Below, piece by piece: positions 1 through 7,980 of a stretch of DNA of 64,000 bases. The number at the start of each line of letters is the position of its first letter. Position 1 is the stretch's first letter. Both the position numbers and the translations under genes were made by a program. This DNA comes from Qaidamihabitans albus (GTDB lineage: Bacteria > Actinomycetota > Actinomycetes > Mycobacteriales > Pseudonocardiaceae). The stretch is from the NCBI RefSeq assembly GCF_016464705.1, contig NZ_JAEHOB010000015.1:50651-114650 (forward strand), given 5' to 3'. Below the pieces are notes generated by a model. The model was given only the letters and a program-made list of their open reading frames with translations. It did not search any database and had not been told where the DNA came from.

Positions 1-692
1 CGTTCGGGGACAACGCGAAGATCGTGTGCGTCGGGTTCAACTACGCGACCCACGCATCGGAGTCGGAACGCTCACCGGTCGAGGCCCCGGACCGCCCCAC
101 CCTGTTCACCCGCTTCGTCGACTCGTTCGTCGGCGCCGGGACGCCCGTCGTGCGGCCGGCTCTCGACGACTCGCTCGACTGGGAAGGCGAGGCAGCGCTG
201 GTGATCGGCGCGCCGGGCCGCCGGATCGCTCCGGAGGACGCCTGGGACCACATCGCCGGTGTCACCTGTGTCGCCGAGAACAGCGTCCGGTCCTGGCAGT
301 TGCACTCCACCCAGGCCACCGCGGGCAAGAACTGGCATCACAGCGGGGCCGTCGGCCCGTGGATCACGACCGCCGACGAGATCGGCACCGGACCGTTGCG
401 GGTCACCACCCGGCTCAACGGGCGGACGGTGCAGGACGACACGACCGACAGGCTCACCTTCGGATTCGCCGAGCTGGTCGCCTACATCAGCGCCCTCACG
501 CCGTTGCGGGCGGGCGATCTGATCGCCACCGGCACGCCGAAGGGCATCGGTTACCGGATGGACCCGCCGCGGTTCCTGCGGCCGGGCGACGAGGTCGAGG
601 TGGAGGTCTCCGGAGTCGGGACCCTGCGGCACGGCGTGGTCGACGAGAAACCGGCCCCCCACGCACGCGAGACGGTGGAGGCGACCCGATGA
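1..692 (+). CDS. Fumarylacetoacetate hydrolase family protein (5' end outside window)
   Basis: The reading frame is already open at the first bases (FGDNAKIVCVGFNY), so the gene starts upstream and only its conserved C-terminal catalytic domain is seen. The GFNYATHASE start of the domain, WEGEAALVIG (acidic metal ligands), NSVRSWQ and TGTPKGIG are the hallmarks of the FAH fold, which uses a divalent metal to hydrolyse or hydrate acylpyruvates such as fumarylpyruvate. In this operon, next to a gentisate-dioxygenase-like bicupin, cleavage of a ring-fission product to fumarate plus pyruvate is the natural guess; 2-oxo-hydroxy-acid hydratase or decarboxylase activity is possible. The stop overlaps the next start (ATGA). 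Confidence 0.85.
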   Translation, partial: FGDNAKIVCVGFNYATHASESERSPVEAPDRPTLFTRFVDSFVGAGTPVVRPALDDSLDWEGEAALVIGAPGRRIAPEDAWDHIAGVTCVAENSVRSWQLHSTQATAGKNWHHSGAVGPWITTADEIGTGPLRVTTRLNGRTVQDDTTDRLTFGFAELVAYISALTPLRAGDLIATGTPKGIGYRMDPPRFLRPGDEVEVEVSGVGTLRHGVVDEKPAPHARETVEATR

Positions 693-1621
693 ACCTGTGG
701 ACAGAGGACGACGTGCGTTCGCGGCTGACCCTTTCCGAGGTGATCGGCTCGCTGGAGGCGGTGTTGTCCCACGAGGCCGCCGGCTCCGCCTGGAACCTGG
801 ACAAGACGATGACGACCTGGCCGCACGGCGAGGGCCGCGGCAGCGCGCACGCTCTCGGTGCGCTCGACCGCGAGGCCGACCTGGCGATCTTCAAGACCTG
901 GGTCAACACCCCCGCCGGCGCAAGCGCGCTGATGACCATGTTCACCGCCGGCGACGGCGCCACTCTCGGCGTCGCCGAGGCAGGCGCGGCCGGCGCGTTT
1001 CGAACCGCGGCGATCGCCGGGGTGGCGACGCGCTGGCTGGCGGCCCCGGACGCCGACGAGCTCGCCGTGCTGGGGGCGGGGCGCCAGGCGTTGCGTCAGG
1101 TCGAGGCGATCGCCGCGGTACGCCCGCTGCGTCGTGTCCGGCTGTGGAACCGCACCGCGGACCGGGCACACGCGCTGGCCGAGCAGGTCCAGGACCGACT
1201 GGGCATCGCCACGGCCGTCACCGACACGGTCGAGGAAGTGACTCGCGACGTCCGCATCGTCACCCTGATCACTCGCGCCCAGGAGCCCTTCCTCCGGCTG
1301 GAGCACCTCGCGTCCGGTGCCCATTTGAATGCGGTGGGAGCGATTCTGCCTTCGCACGCCGAGTTCGACCCCGGCTTACTCGAAGAGTCCGCGCTGACCG
1401 TCGTGGACAGCGAGGCCAATGCGAGGCGCGGATCGCGCGAACTGCGCGAACACTTCGGGACCGTCGACTCCGACGGCTGGGGGACGCTACGCAGCCTCTG
1501 CGACGTCGTCGCCGGGAAAGCGGAACGGCCTTCCAGCCCCCGCTGCACGGTGTTCAAGGGAATGGGGATGGGCTTGTCCGACCTGGCGGTCGCCCGCCTG
1601 CTCGTTGGAGGCCGGTCGTGA
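689..1621 (+). CDS. Ornithine cyclodeaminase / mu-crystallin family protein
   Basis: A 310-residue protein with the NAD(P)-binding LAVLGAGRQALRQVEAI segment in the middle (glycine-rich Rossmann turn) and the family's N-terminal substrate domain. Members include ornithine cyclodeaminase, alanine dehydrogenase, ketimine reductase and pyrroline-2-carboxylate reductase, so substrate cannot be named from sequence. It starts inside the FAH stop codon (ATGA) and ends inside the next GTG (GTGA), so the three genes are translationally coupled. It contains one TTA leucine codon at 1376-1378, rare in high-GC actinomycetes. Its position suggests reduction of an imine or keto acid formed in the pathway, but this is inference. 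Confidence 0.82.
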   Translation: MNLWTEDDVRSRLTLSEVIGSLEAVLSHEAAGSAWNLDKTMTTWPHGEGRGSAHALGALDREADLAIFKTWVNTPAGASALMTMFTAGDGATLGVAEAGAAGAFRTAAIAGVATRWLAAPDADELAVLGAGRQALRQVEAIAAVRPLRRVRLWNRTADRAHALAEQVQDRLGIATAVTDTVEEVTRDVRIVTLITRAQEPFLRLEHLASGAHLNAVGAILPSHAEFDPGLLEESALTVVDSEANARRGSRELREHFGTVDSDGWGTLRSLCDVVAGKAERPSSPRCTVFKGMGMGLSDLAVARLLVGGRS

Positions 1622-2592
1622 GGTTCCGCAATGACCCGGCCCGGATCCGGGGCTCGATCGCCCCGGTCATCACTCCGTTCACCGACGACGGGGCCCTCGA
1701 CCTCGCCTCACTGCGTGGGCTGGTGCGCTGGCAGCTCACCTCGGGCTCGCACGGCGTGTCCATCGGCGGCTCCACTGGTGAGCCGTCCGCCCAGACGGTC
1801 GCGGAGCGGATCGAGGCGATCCGCGCCGTCGCCGACGAGATCGGCGACGCCGTTCCGTTCCTGCCCGGCACCGGCTCGGCGAAGCTCGACGAGACCCTCG
1901 AGATCACCGCCGCTGCGCGCGACGCCGGGGCCGACGCCGCACTGGTGATCACGCCCTACTACGCCCGCCCGACCCAGGAGGCGCTCTACCAGTGGTATCG
2001 CACGGTCGCTGAGGAGTTCCCCGACCTGCCGATCGTGGTCTACAACGTGCCGTCCCGAACGGCCGTGGACCTTGCCCCGGAGACCATGGCCCGGCTGTTC
2101 GCCGACTACGACAACGTGGTCGGGATCAAAGAGACCACCAAGGATTTCGAGCACTTCTCGCGCGTACTGCACCTGTGCGGGCGCGAACTGATGGTCTGGT
2201 CGGGAATAGAGCTGCTCGGCCTACCGCTGCTGGCCCTCGGCGGCGCCGGCTTCGTCTCCGCGGTGTCGAACCTGGCTCCCTGGGCGGTCGCGCGCATGTA
2301 CGAGACCTGGGACGCGGGCGACCACGAGGCCGCCCGCGAGCTCCACTACGCCCTGCACCCGTTGGTGGACCTGCTGTTCGTCGAGACCAACCCGGCCCCG
2401 GCGAAATGGGTCCTGCATCAACAGGAACGCCTGACGTCGGCGCACGTGCGCGCCCCTCTCCTGCCACTCGGCGACCACAGTAAACCGCGGGTTCGCGCAC
2501 TGCTCGACCAGGGCGCAGCGGTCCTCAGCGGCACCCCTGGCGCTACGCCCTCCACCAAGCAACCCACCGTGCTGCGGGAGCCCGCGCCATGA
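1618..2592 (+). CDS. DapA-family (class I aldolase) lyase/synthase
   Basis: 324 residues from a GTG that overlaps the preceding stop. The TIM-barrel DHDPS/NAL family is clear: SIAPVITPFTDDG at the N terminus, GSTGEPSAQT (GxxGE pyruvate-carboxylate motif), YNVPSRTAVDL carrying the catalytic tyrosine and GIKETTKD carrying the Schiff-base lysine. The family condenses or splits pyruvate adducts; some members are hydratase-aldolases of aromatic catabolism, others are 4-hydroxy-tetrahydrodipicolinate synthases. The YNVPxRT string resembles biosynthetic DapA, but the catabolic operon argues for a dedicated role. About 120 bases without a convincing gene separate it from the P450. Confidence 0.85.
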   Translation: MRFRNDPARIRGSIAPVITPFTDDGALDLASLRGLVRWQLTSGSHGVSIGGSTGEPSAQTVAERIEAIRAVADEIGDAVPFLPGTGSAKLDETLEITAAARDAGADAALVITPYYARPTQEALYQWYRTVAEEFPDLPIVVYNVPSRTAVDLAPETMARLFADYDNVVGIKETTKDFEHFSRVLHLCGRELMVWSGIELLGLPLLALGGAGFVSAVSNLAPWAVARMYETWDAGDHEAARELHYALHPLVDLLFVETNPAPAKWVLHQQERLTSAHVRAPLLPLGDHSKPRVRALLDQGAAVLSGTPGATPSTKQPTVLREPAP

Positions 2593-2715
2593 CCGCCGAC
2601 ACCGACGGACCCGGTACGCCGGCATGGGCGAGTCCGCACCGCACGACTGACCCGCCGACCAGCACCCACACCTCACCCCTCCACCATCCCCGACCTCGTC
2701 GTGACGGGAGATCCG

Positions 2716-3927
2716 ATGCCACCGATCAGCAACGACGCTGCCACCGTCGACCTCGACCCCTACTCCCCGGACCTGACCGAGCCCGGAGTTTGGGACGTTT
2801 ACGAAACCGCCCGCGCCGCAGGCCCGGCCGCGTGGTCCGAGCGGCGCGGCGGGTTTTGGGTCGTGACCAACTTCGACGACGTCCGCGCGGCGTTGCGGGA
2901 CCCGCAGACGTTCTCCTCGGCCTCCGGGCACCGGATCCCGACCGACGGCAACCAGCGGGCGATACCGATCGACTTCGACCCGCCGCTGCACACCGCCTAC
3001 CGGCGGCTGATGACCGAGGCGCTGTCCCCGGCACGGGTGCGCGAGATGAAGCCCTTCCTCGAACGCACCATCGCCGACCTCGTCGATCGGTTCGTCGAGG
3101 CCGGCGGCGGGGACTTCGTCCGCGACGTCGCACTGCCACTGCCGCTGGTCGTACTCACCGAACTCGTCGGTTTCGACACGGAGACAGTCCAGAAATTTCG
3201 TGAGGTCACCGAGCAGATGTGGGCGGGACTGGCCGCCGATGAGGAAGAGGTCGACTTCACCGGCGCCCGAGCCCGCATCTACGACCTGATGCGGGCGGAG
3301 ATCGCCGAACACCGCGCCAGCGGCCGGGAGGATTTCGTCACCGATCTGCTCGACGCCGAGGTCGACGGACGCCCGCTCAGCGAGGACGAGATGATCAGCA
3401 TCCTCGCCACCTTCGCCGTCGCCGGGCACGAGACCACGATGAACTCGGCGAGCACCCTTGTGCACCTGCTCGTCGCCGAGCCCGACCACCAGGACCGCTT
3501 GCGCGCGAACCCCGACCTGGCGCCGCGCTACGTCGAAGAGATGCTGCGTCACCGCAGCCCTGCCCAGAACTTCGCGCGCCGGACGACCTGTCCGGTCACC
3601 GTGGGAGGACAGGACATCGCCGAGGGCGACGCGGTCCTGCTGTCCCTCGCCGCAGCCAACCGCGACCCCGGCCGTTTCCCCGATCCGGACCGTTTCGACC
3701 CGGACCGGGACGCCCGCGGCCATCTCGGGTTCGGGTGGGGCATACACCAATGCCTGGGTGCCGCCTTGGCGCGCTCGGAACTGGCCATCCTGCTCTGGCG
3801 CCTCTGCGCGCACCCGCCGCTCGCAGCGGCCGGCGAAGTGCGCTGGAGCGGCCTGCAGGGCGGCAACCACCTCGGCCCCACAACGCTGCCGGTCCGGTTC
3901 GGTCCGGCCTGTTCGGAGAAAGGATAG
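2716..3927 (+). CDS. Cytochrome P450
   Basis: A soluble bacterial class I P450 of 403 residues. The I-helix oxygen-activation motif AGHETT is near residue 236, the ExxR pair lies in EEMLRHR near 274, and the haem-binding loop is FGWGIHQCLGA with the thiolate cysteine near residue 346. ATG 2716 is preferred over GTG 2701 because a GGGA ribosome site sits seven bases before it. The ferredoxin and ferredoxin reductase genes follow at once, so the full electron-transfer chain is encoded here. It probably hydroxylates or demethylates the operon's substrate; the CYP subfamily and the substrate cannot be read from the sequence. Confidence 0.95.
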   Translation: MPPISNDAATVDLDPYSPDLTEPGVWDVYETARAAGPAAWSERRGGFWVVTNFDDVRAALRDPQTFSSASGHRIPTDGNQRAIPIDFDPPLHTAYRRLMTEALSPARVREMKPFLERTIADLVDRFVEAGGGDFVRDVALPLPLVVLTELVGFDTETVQKFREVTEQMWAGLAADEEEVDFTGARARIYDLMRAEIAEHRASGREDFVTDLLDAEVDGRPLSEDEMISILATFAVAGHETTMNSASTLVHLLVAEPDHQDRLRANPDLAPRYVEEMLRHRSPAQNFARRTTCPVTVGGQDIAEGDAVLLSLAAANRDPGRFPDPDRFDPDRDARGHLGFGWGIHQCLGAALARSELAILLWRLCAHPPLAAAGEVRWSGLQGGNHLGPTTLPVRFGPACSEKG

Positions 3928-3934
3928 CCCGACG

Positions 3935-4138
3935 ATGAGCTACCGCGTGGACATCGACAGAACTTTGTGCAATGGCTACGGCAACTGCGTCGTCGCCGCC
4001 CCTGAGGTATTCGACCTCGACACCGAGACCAACATCGCCTTCGTCCAGCCCGGCCATCGGGCGGACGACGATGGCCCGGCACTGCGCGAAGCCGAGGCGG
4101 ACTGCCCAGTCGGGGCCATCGCGCTCACAAGAACATGA
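3935..4138 (+). CDS. 3Fe-4S ferredoxin partner of the P450
   Basis: 67 residues, the usual length of actinobacterial P450 ferredoxins. The cluster ligands are seen as CNGYGNC near the N terminus and CPVGAI near the C terminus. The position that would hold a fourth cluster cysteine is a tyrosine (CxxYxxC), which fits a 3Fe-4S rather than a 4Fe-4S centre. It lies seven bases after the P450 stop and its own stop overlaps the reductase start (ATGA). It should carry single electrons from the flavoprotein at 4135 to the P450 at 2716. Confidence 0.93.
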   Translation: MSYRVDIDRTLCNGYGNCVVAAPEVFDLDTETNIAFVQPGHRADDDGPALREAEADCPVGAIALTRT

Positions 4139-5334
4139 ACTCCGCGAACACCCCCGTGGTCGTGGTCGGAGCCTCGGTCGCCGGCATGCGTGTCGCACAG
4201 GCACTGCGTTCGCGCGGGTACGACCGGCCTGTCGTACTGATCGATCGGGAGAACGGCACACCTTACGACAAGCCAGCGCTGTCGAAGGCCGTGCTCACCT
4301 CGCCGGAGACCAACCCACCTGCCCTGTTAGACGAGGTTGGTCTACGTGCTTTGGACGTCGACCTCCGCGCGGGGACGACCGTCACCGGACTCGACCCGAC
4401 CGCCCGGCACCTGGTGACCTCGGATGGAGAGCGCATCGCTTTCGGCCCGCTGGTCATCGCCACCGGGTCGGCACCCCGTCGGGCGCGTCCCCTCGACCGG
4501 TTCGGTGGCGTGCACTACCTGCGCACATGGGCAGAGGCGGAGGCGATCCGATCGGCCTTCGCGTCACGGCCCCGGGTGGTCGTCGTCGGTGGCGGGTTCA
4601 TCGGCGGGGAGGTCGCCTCCAGTGCGCGCCAACTGGGTCTGGACGTGACCATCGTCGAAGCGGGGCCCCGGCTCCTCGGACGTCTCATGCCGTCCGAGGT
4701 CGCCAAACAAGTAGCTCAGATGCACGGCGAGCACTCAGTGCGGGTGGTGTGCGGACGTTCCGTCGTCGGGGGATACGGAACAACCGAGATCGAAGCGTTG
4801 GAACTGGACGACGGCACCCGGTTACCCGCCGATCTCGTGATCGTCGGCATCGGCACGACACCCGTCACGACCTGGCTCGAAGACGCCGGGCTGTCGACAA
4901 CCGAGGGAGTCCGCTGCGACTCGGAACTTGCCGTTCACGGTCTCCGGAGTGCATGGGCCGTCGGCGACGTCGCCGCCTGGACAGACGCGGCCACCGGTCG
5001 CGTACGACGCACCGAGCACTGGACGACAGCTCGCGAGCAGGCTTCCTACGCTGCGAACGCCATTGTTGATCCGGCACCGCAAAGACCGTTCCGGACAACC
5101 GGCTACGTCTGGTCCGACCAACACGGCGTTCGTATTCAACACGTCGGAGAAGCCGACGCAACAACCACGACGCGGAGCCAGCCGGCCGGCGGGGACGAAC
5201 GCGGGTGGCTGTTCGTGCACCACCGCGGAGACGACGTAGTCGGAGCAACAGCGTTCAACGCCCCGCGCGAGCTCTTGGAGATCCGCCGTCGTCTCGCCGA
5301 CACACGAAATGAAGCGCAGGAGGTAGCACAGTGA
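4135..5334 (+). CDS. FAD-dependent ferredoxin reductase
   Basis: 399 residues with two dinucleotide-binding motifs: VVVVGASVAGMRVAQAL at the N terminus for FAD and VVVVGGGFIGGEVASSA near residue 150 for NAD(P)H, followed by the second FAD contact in HGLRSAWAVGDVAAW. This is the putidaredoxin-reductase/rubredoxin-reductase family, with the C-terminal domain that docks ferredoxin. It would reduce the adjacent 3Fe-4S ferredoxin. Two in-frame TTA codons are present (4327-4329 and 4822-4824). It overlaps its upstream neighbour by ATGA and its downstream neighbour by GTGA. Confidence 0.93.
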   Translation: MNSANTPVVVVGASVAGMRVAQALRSRGYDRPVVLIDRENGTPYDKPALSKAVLTSPETNPPALLDEVGLRALDVDLRAGTTVTGLDPTARHLVTSDGERIAFGPLVIATGSAPRRARPLDRFGGVHYLRTWAEAEAIRSAFASRPRVVVVGGGFIGGEVASSARQLGLDVTIVEAGPRLLGRLMPSEVAKQVAQMHGEHSVRVVCGRSVVGGYGTTEIEALELDDGTRLPADLVIVGIGTTPVTTWLEDAGLSTTEGVRCDSELAVHGLRSAWAVGDVAAWTDAATGRVRRTEHWTTAREQASYAANAIVDPAPQRPFRTTGYVWSDQHGVRIQHVGEADATTTTRSQPAGGDERGWLFVHHRGDDVVGATAFNAPRELLEIRRRLADTRNEAQEVAQ

Positions 5335-5804
5335 GCAATCCGCCACTCACGACGGCAGTGATCACAGCCGGTGATCCACCTGCCGCGGACTTCGCCGCCC
5401 GATTCACCACGACCCTCACGGCAGCCCGACCGACCCACATGATGCCAGTGGCCGCATGTACCGACCTCGACGCCGTGGCCCGTGAAGTCGATATTCTTGT
5501 AGTGGCCACGACAGTGCGCGACGGCAGGTTGCCGTCGACCCTGACCCGGTTGCTGGAGCAGCGACGCGGTACTCGATCGTTGGACACCTTGGCGTTCGCT
5601 CTCTGTGTGGCCGAACCGTCCGACCACGTGGTCGTGGAACGGCAGCTGAAACCCGCACTCGTCGCCGCCGGTCTCGTCTGTCCGACCCCGGGGCTGACCC
5701 TGCCACCTCGCCAAGACCCCGGCCCAGCCATCGCCTCCGTCTGCCGCTATTGGAGATACGCCGTGTCCAGCATGGTGCAACGGTCTCGGCAGGTCGCATC
5801 ATGA
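5331..5804 (+). CDS. Probable flavodoxin-fold / NAD(P)H-dependent FMN reductase-like protein
   Basis: 157 residues from a GTG that overlaps the previous stop and has AGGAGG a few bases before it (5319-5324). The segment VDILVVATTVRDGRLPSTLTRLLEQ resembles the phosphate-binding loop region of NADPH-dependent FMN reductases (typically VVATPxYNGxxPxxLK), and the rest fits a small alpha/beta protein. No cysteine or metal motif is seen. Its next neighbour is a flavin reductase domain protein, so a role in supplying reduced flavin is plausible. The family call is tentative; it may be an unrelated flavoprotein subunit. Confidence 0.5.
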   Translation: MSNPPLTTAVITAGDPPAADFAARFTTTLTAARPTHMMPVAACTDLDAVAREVDILVVATTVRDGRLPSTLTRLLEQRRGTRSLDTLAFALCVAEPSDHVVVERQLKPALVAAGLVCPTPGLTLPPRQDPGPAIASVCRYWRYAVSSMVQRSRQVAS

Positions 5805-6376
5805 CGGCGGAAATCCTCGACCGCGACGCTCTGCGCACCGTGTTCGGCGCCTGCCCGTCGAGTGTTGTCGCGGTATGCGGAATGTTCTCGGGCGAACGCG
5901 TTGGCATGGCAATGAGCACCTTCGTTCCGGTGTCGTTGAGTCCTCCATTGGTGGCCGTCTGTGTCCAACACGATTCCCGGACCTGGCCGGTCCTTCGACA
6001 GGTACCGGTTCTGGGACTGAGTGTGTTGGAGGTCAACCACGAAAGCGTCGCGCGCTCCCTCGCCGGCCCAATCGCGGATCGGTTCAGCGAGATCGCGACG
6101 TCGGCCACCGGTACGGCGGTGCACATCGATGACAGCGTCGCCCAGATGACCTGCTCGATCGACAACGAGACCGTCGTCGGTGATCACGTGCTCGTCGTGC
6201 TTCGAGTGCGCAGCGCGCACTCGTCCGTCGACCCGAATCCGCTGGTGTTCCACCGCAGCGGCTTTACCGGCGTCGCGTCGCCGAGCTGGCGGCACTCGCA
6301 GCGCTCACCCGAGCCCCGTGCAACCGGCGATGGATTTCCGGCGAGCGTCCATTCCGGCCAGGAGGAGTGCTCGTGA
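5801..6376 (+). CDS. Flavin reductase domain protein (HpaC-like)
   Basis: 191 residues starting at the ATG that overlaps the preceding stop; a longer reading from upstream codons would overlap the previous gene. The pattern ALRTVFGACPSSVVAVCG, then MAMSTFVPVSLSPPLVAVCV and later a HxLVVLRV-type strand, is that of the FMN-binding split-barrel reductases that feed FMNH2 or FADH2 to two-component monooxygenases. No partner monooxygenase other than the P450 is visible in the window, so it may serve one encoded upstream. The stop overlaps the GTG of the acyl-CoA synthetase. Confidence 0.82.
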   Translation: MTAEILDRDALRTVFGACPSSVVAVCGMFSGERVGMAMSTFVPVSLSPPLVAVCVQHDSRTWPVLRQVPVLGLSVLEVNHESVARSLAGPIADRFSEIATSATGTAVHIDDSVAQMTCSIDNETVVGDHVLVVLRVRSAHSSVDPNPLVFHRSGFTGVASPSWRHSQRSPEPRATGDGFPASVHSGQEECS

Positions 6377-7980
6377 ACAGCTCGTCGATGTGCTTCGAAC
6401 CCCTCACCCCCACCGCGTTCCTCGACCGGGCTGCGGCCGCGCACGCGGACCGCACCGCCGTGGTGGACGGGCCCGCCCGGTTCACCTACGCCGAACTGCA
6501 CGAGCGCTGCGCGCGCCTCGCCGGTGCACTCGCGACCCGGGCACGAGGCCGTCCGGTCGCAATCCTCGCGCCGAACGTTCACGAGATGCTGGAGGCGCAC
6601 TTCGGCATCCCGTGGGCCGGGGCGCCGCTCGTCACGATCAACACTCGGCTCTCGGGCAACGAGATCCGCTACATCCTCGGGCACTGCCGTGCCTCGGTGC
6701 TCGTGTACGACCCGCTGTTCGACGAAGTCGTCGACGCCGCGGTGACCGGCCTCGCCGACCCGCCGGAACGCATCCGCATCGGTGAGCAGTACGAGACCCT
6801 GCTCGACGCTGCCGAGCCGACCACCCGTGCCGTGGACGACGAGACGACATTGCTCTCGATCAACTACACCTCGGGCACGACCGGCCGGCCGAAGGGAGTG
6901 ATGTACCACCATCGGGGGGCCTACCTGCAAGCCCTGGCGATGGTCGCGCACACCGGGTTGTCGCCGAGCGCGGTACACCTGTGGACACTGCCAATGTTCC
7001 ACTGCAACGGCTGGTGCTTCCCGTGGGCGGTCTCCGCTGCCGCCGCCACCCACGTGTGCCTGCCACGCGTCGAGCCGACGCTCGTCTGGGAGCTGATCCG
7101 GCGGGAGGGTGTGACGCACCTCGAGGGTGCCCCGACCGTGCTGTCCATGCTCGGGCACGCACCCGAAGCGGAGCCACTGCCGCACACCGTGCACCTGGCG
7201 ACCGGGGGCGCGCCGCCCTCGCCGGCGATCCTGCGACGGATGACCGGACTCGGGTTCGACGTCACCCACCTCTACGGACTCACCGAGACCTACGGCCCCG
7301 CGATGATCTGCGAGTGGCGCCCCGAGTGGAACGACTGCGACGAGCTGACGAGAGCCACGCTGTCCGCCCGGCAGGGCGTCGGGAATCTGATCGCCTGCAC
7401 TCCCCGCGTGCTGACCGACGACGGCCGTGACGTCCCTGCCGACGGCACCACCGTCGGGCAGATCACGCTGCGCGGCAACAATCTCATGCTCGGTTACCTC
7501 GACGCCCCCGAGAGCACCGCCGCCGCGGCTCCCGACGGCTGGTTCCGGACCGGCGACCTCGGCGTCCGGCATCCAGACGGGTACGTGGAACTGCGCGACC
7601 GGAGCAAGGACGTGATCATCTCCGGCGGCGAGAACATCGCCTCCGTCGAGGTGGAGCAGGTCATCGCCGAGCACCCCGCCGTGCTCGAGGTCGCGGTTGT
7701 CGCTGCTCCCGACGACCGGTGGGGCGAGGTTCCGGCGGCCTTCGTCACGTTGCAACCGTCGGCTACCGCAACGGAGGCCGAGATCATCGAACACGTTCGG
7801 GCGCGAATCGCGCGCTACAAGGCCCCGAAGTCAGTCGTCTTCGGCCCCTTGCCCAAGACCTCTACGGGAAAAATCAAGAAATACGTGCTGCGCGACGAGC
7901 AACGGACGGGCTGGCAGCGCACGTCAAATGGACCTGCCCGGTCCGATTCGGACGAATCAAAGGAGGAGGAAACCGCATGA
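6373..7980 (+). CDS. AMP-forming acyl-CoA synthetase / aryl-CoA ligase
   Basis: 535 residues of the ANL superfamily. The ATP-binding loop YTSGTTGRPKG is near residue 165, the adenylation motif YGLTETYGP near 300, WFRTGDLGV near 390 and the C-terminal catalytic lysine in PKTSTGKIKKY near 500. GTG 6373 is chosen because GGAGGA (6361-6366) is correctly spaced and the codon overlaps the preceding stop. It activates a carboxylic acid to its CoA thioester through an acyl-adenylate. With the adjacent bicupin dioxygenase, an aromatic acid such as a hydroxybenzoate is a reasonable substrate, but this is inferred from context. AGGAGGAG before 7977 drives the next gene. Confidence 0.92.
   Translation: MNSSSMCFEPLTPTAFLDRAAAAHADRTAVVDGPARFTYAELHERCARLAGALATRARGRPVAILAPNVHEMLEAHFGIPWAGAPLVTINTRLSGNEIRYILGHCRASVLVYDPLFDEVVDAAVTGLADPPERIRIGEQYETLLDAAEPTTRAVDDETTLLSINYTSGTTGRPKGVMYHHRGAYLQALAMVAHTGLSPSAVHLWTLPMFHCNGWCFPWAVSAAAATHVCLPRVEPTLVWELIRREGVTHLEGAPTVLSMLGHAPEAEPLPHTVHLATGGAPPSPAILRRMTGLGFDVTHLYGLTETYGPAMICEWRPEWNDCDELTRATLSARQGVGNLIACTPRVLTDDGRDVPADGTTVGQITLRGNNLMLGYLDAPESTAAAAPDGWFRTGDLGVRHPDGYVELRDRSKDVIISGGENIASVEVEQVIAEHPAVLEVAVVAAPDDRWGEVPAAFVTLQPSATATEAEIIEHVRARIARYKAPKSVVFGPLPKTSTGKIKKYVLRDEQRTGWQRTSNGPARSDSDESKEEETA

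Noticed and set aside
2589..3203. Frame starting with ATG in the DapA stop codon
   Set aside because: It runs in another frame through the P450 gene and has the arginine/proline-rich composition of an out-of-frame reading of GC-rich DNA. The P450 has its own ribosome site at 2706.
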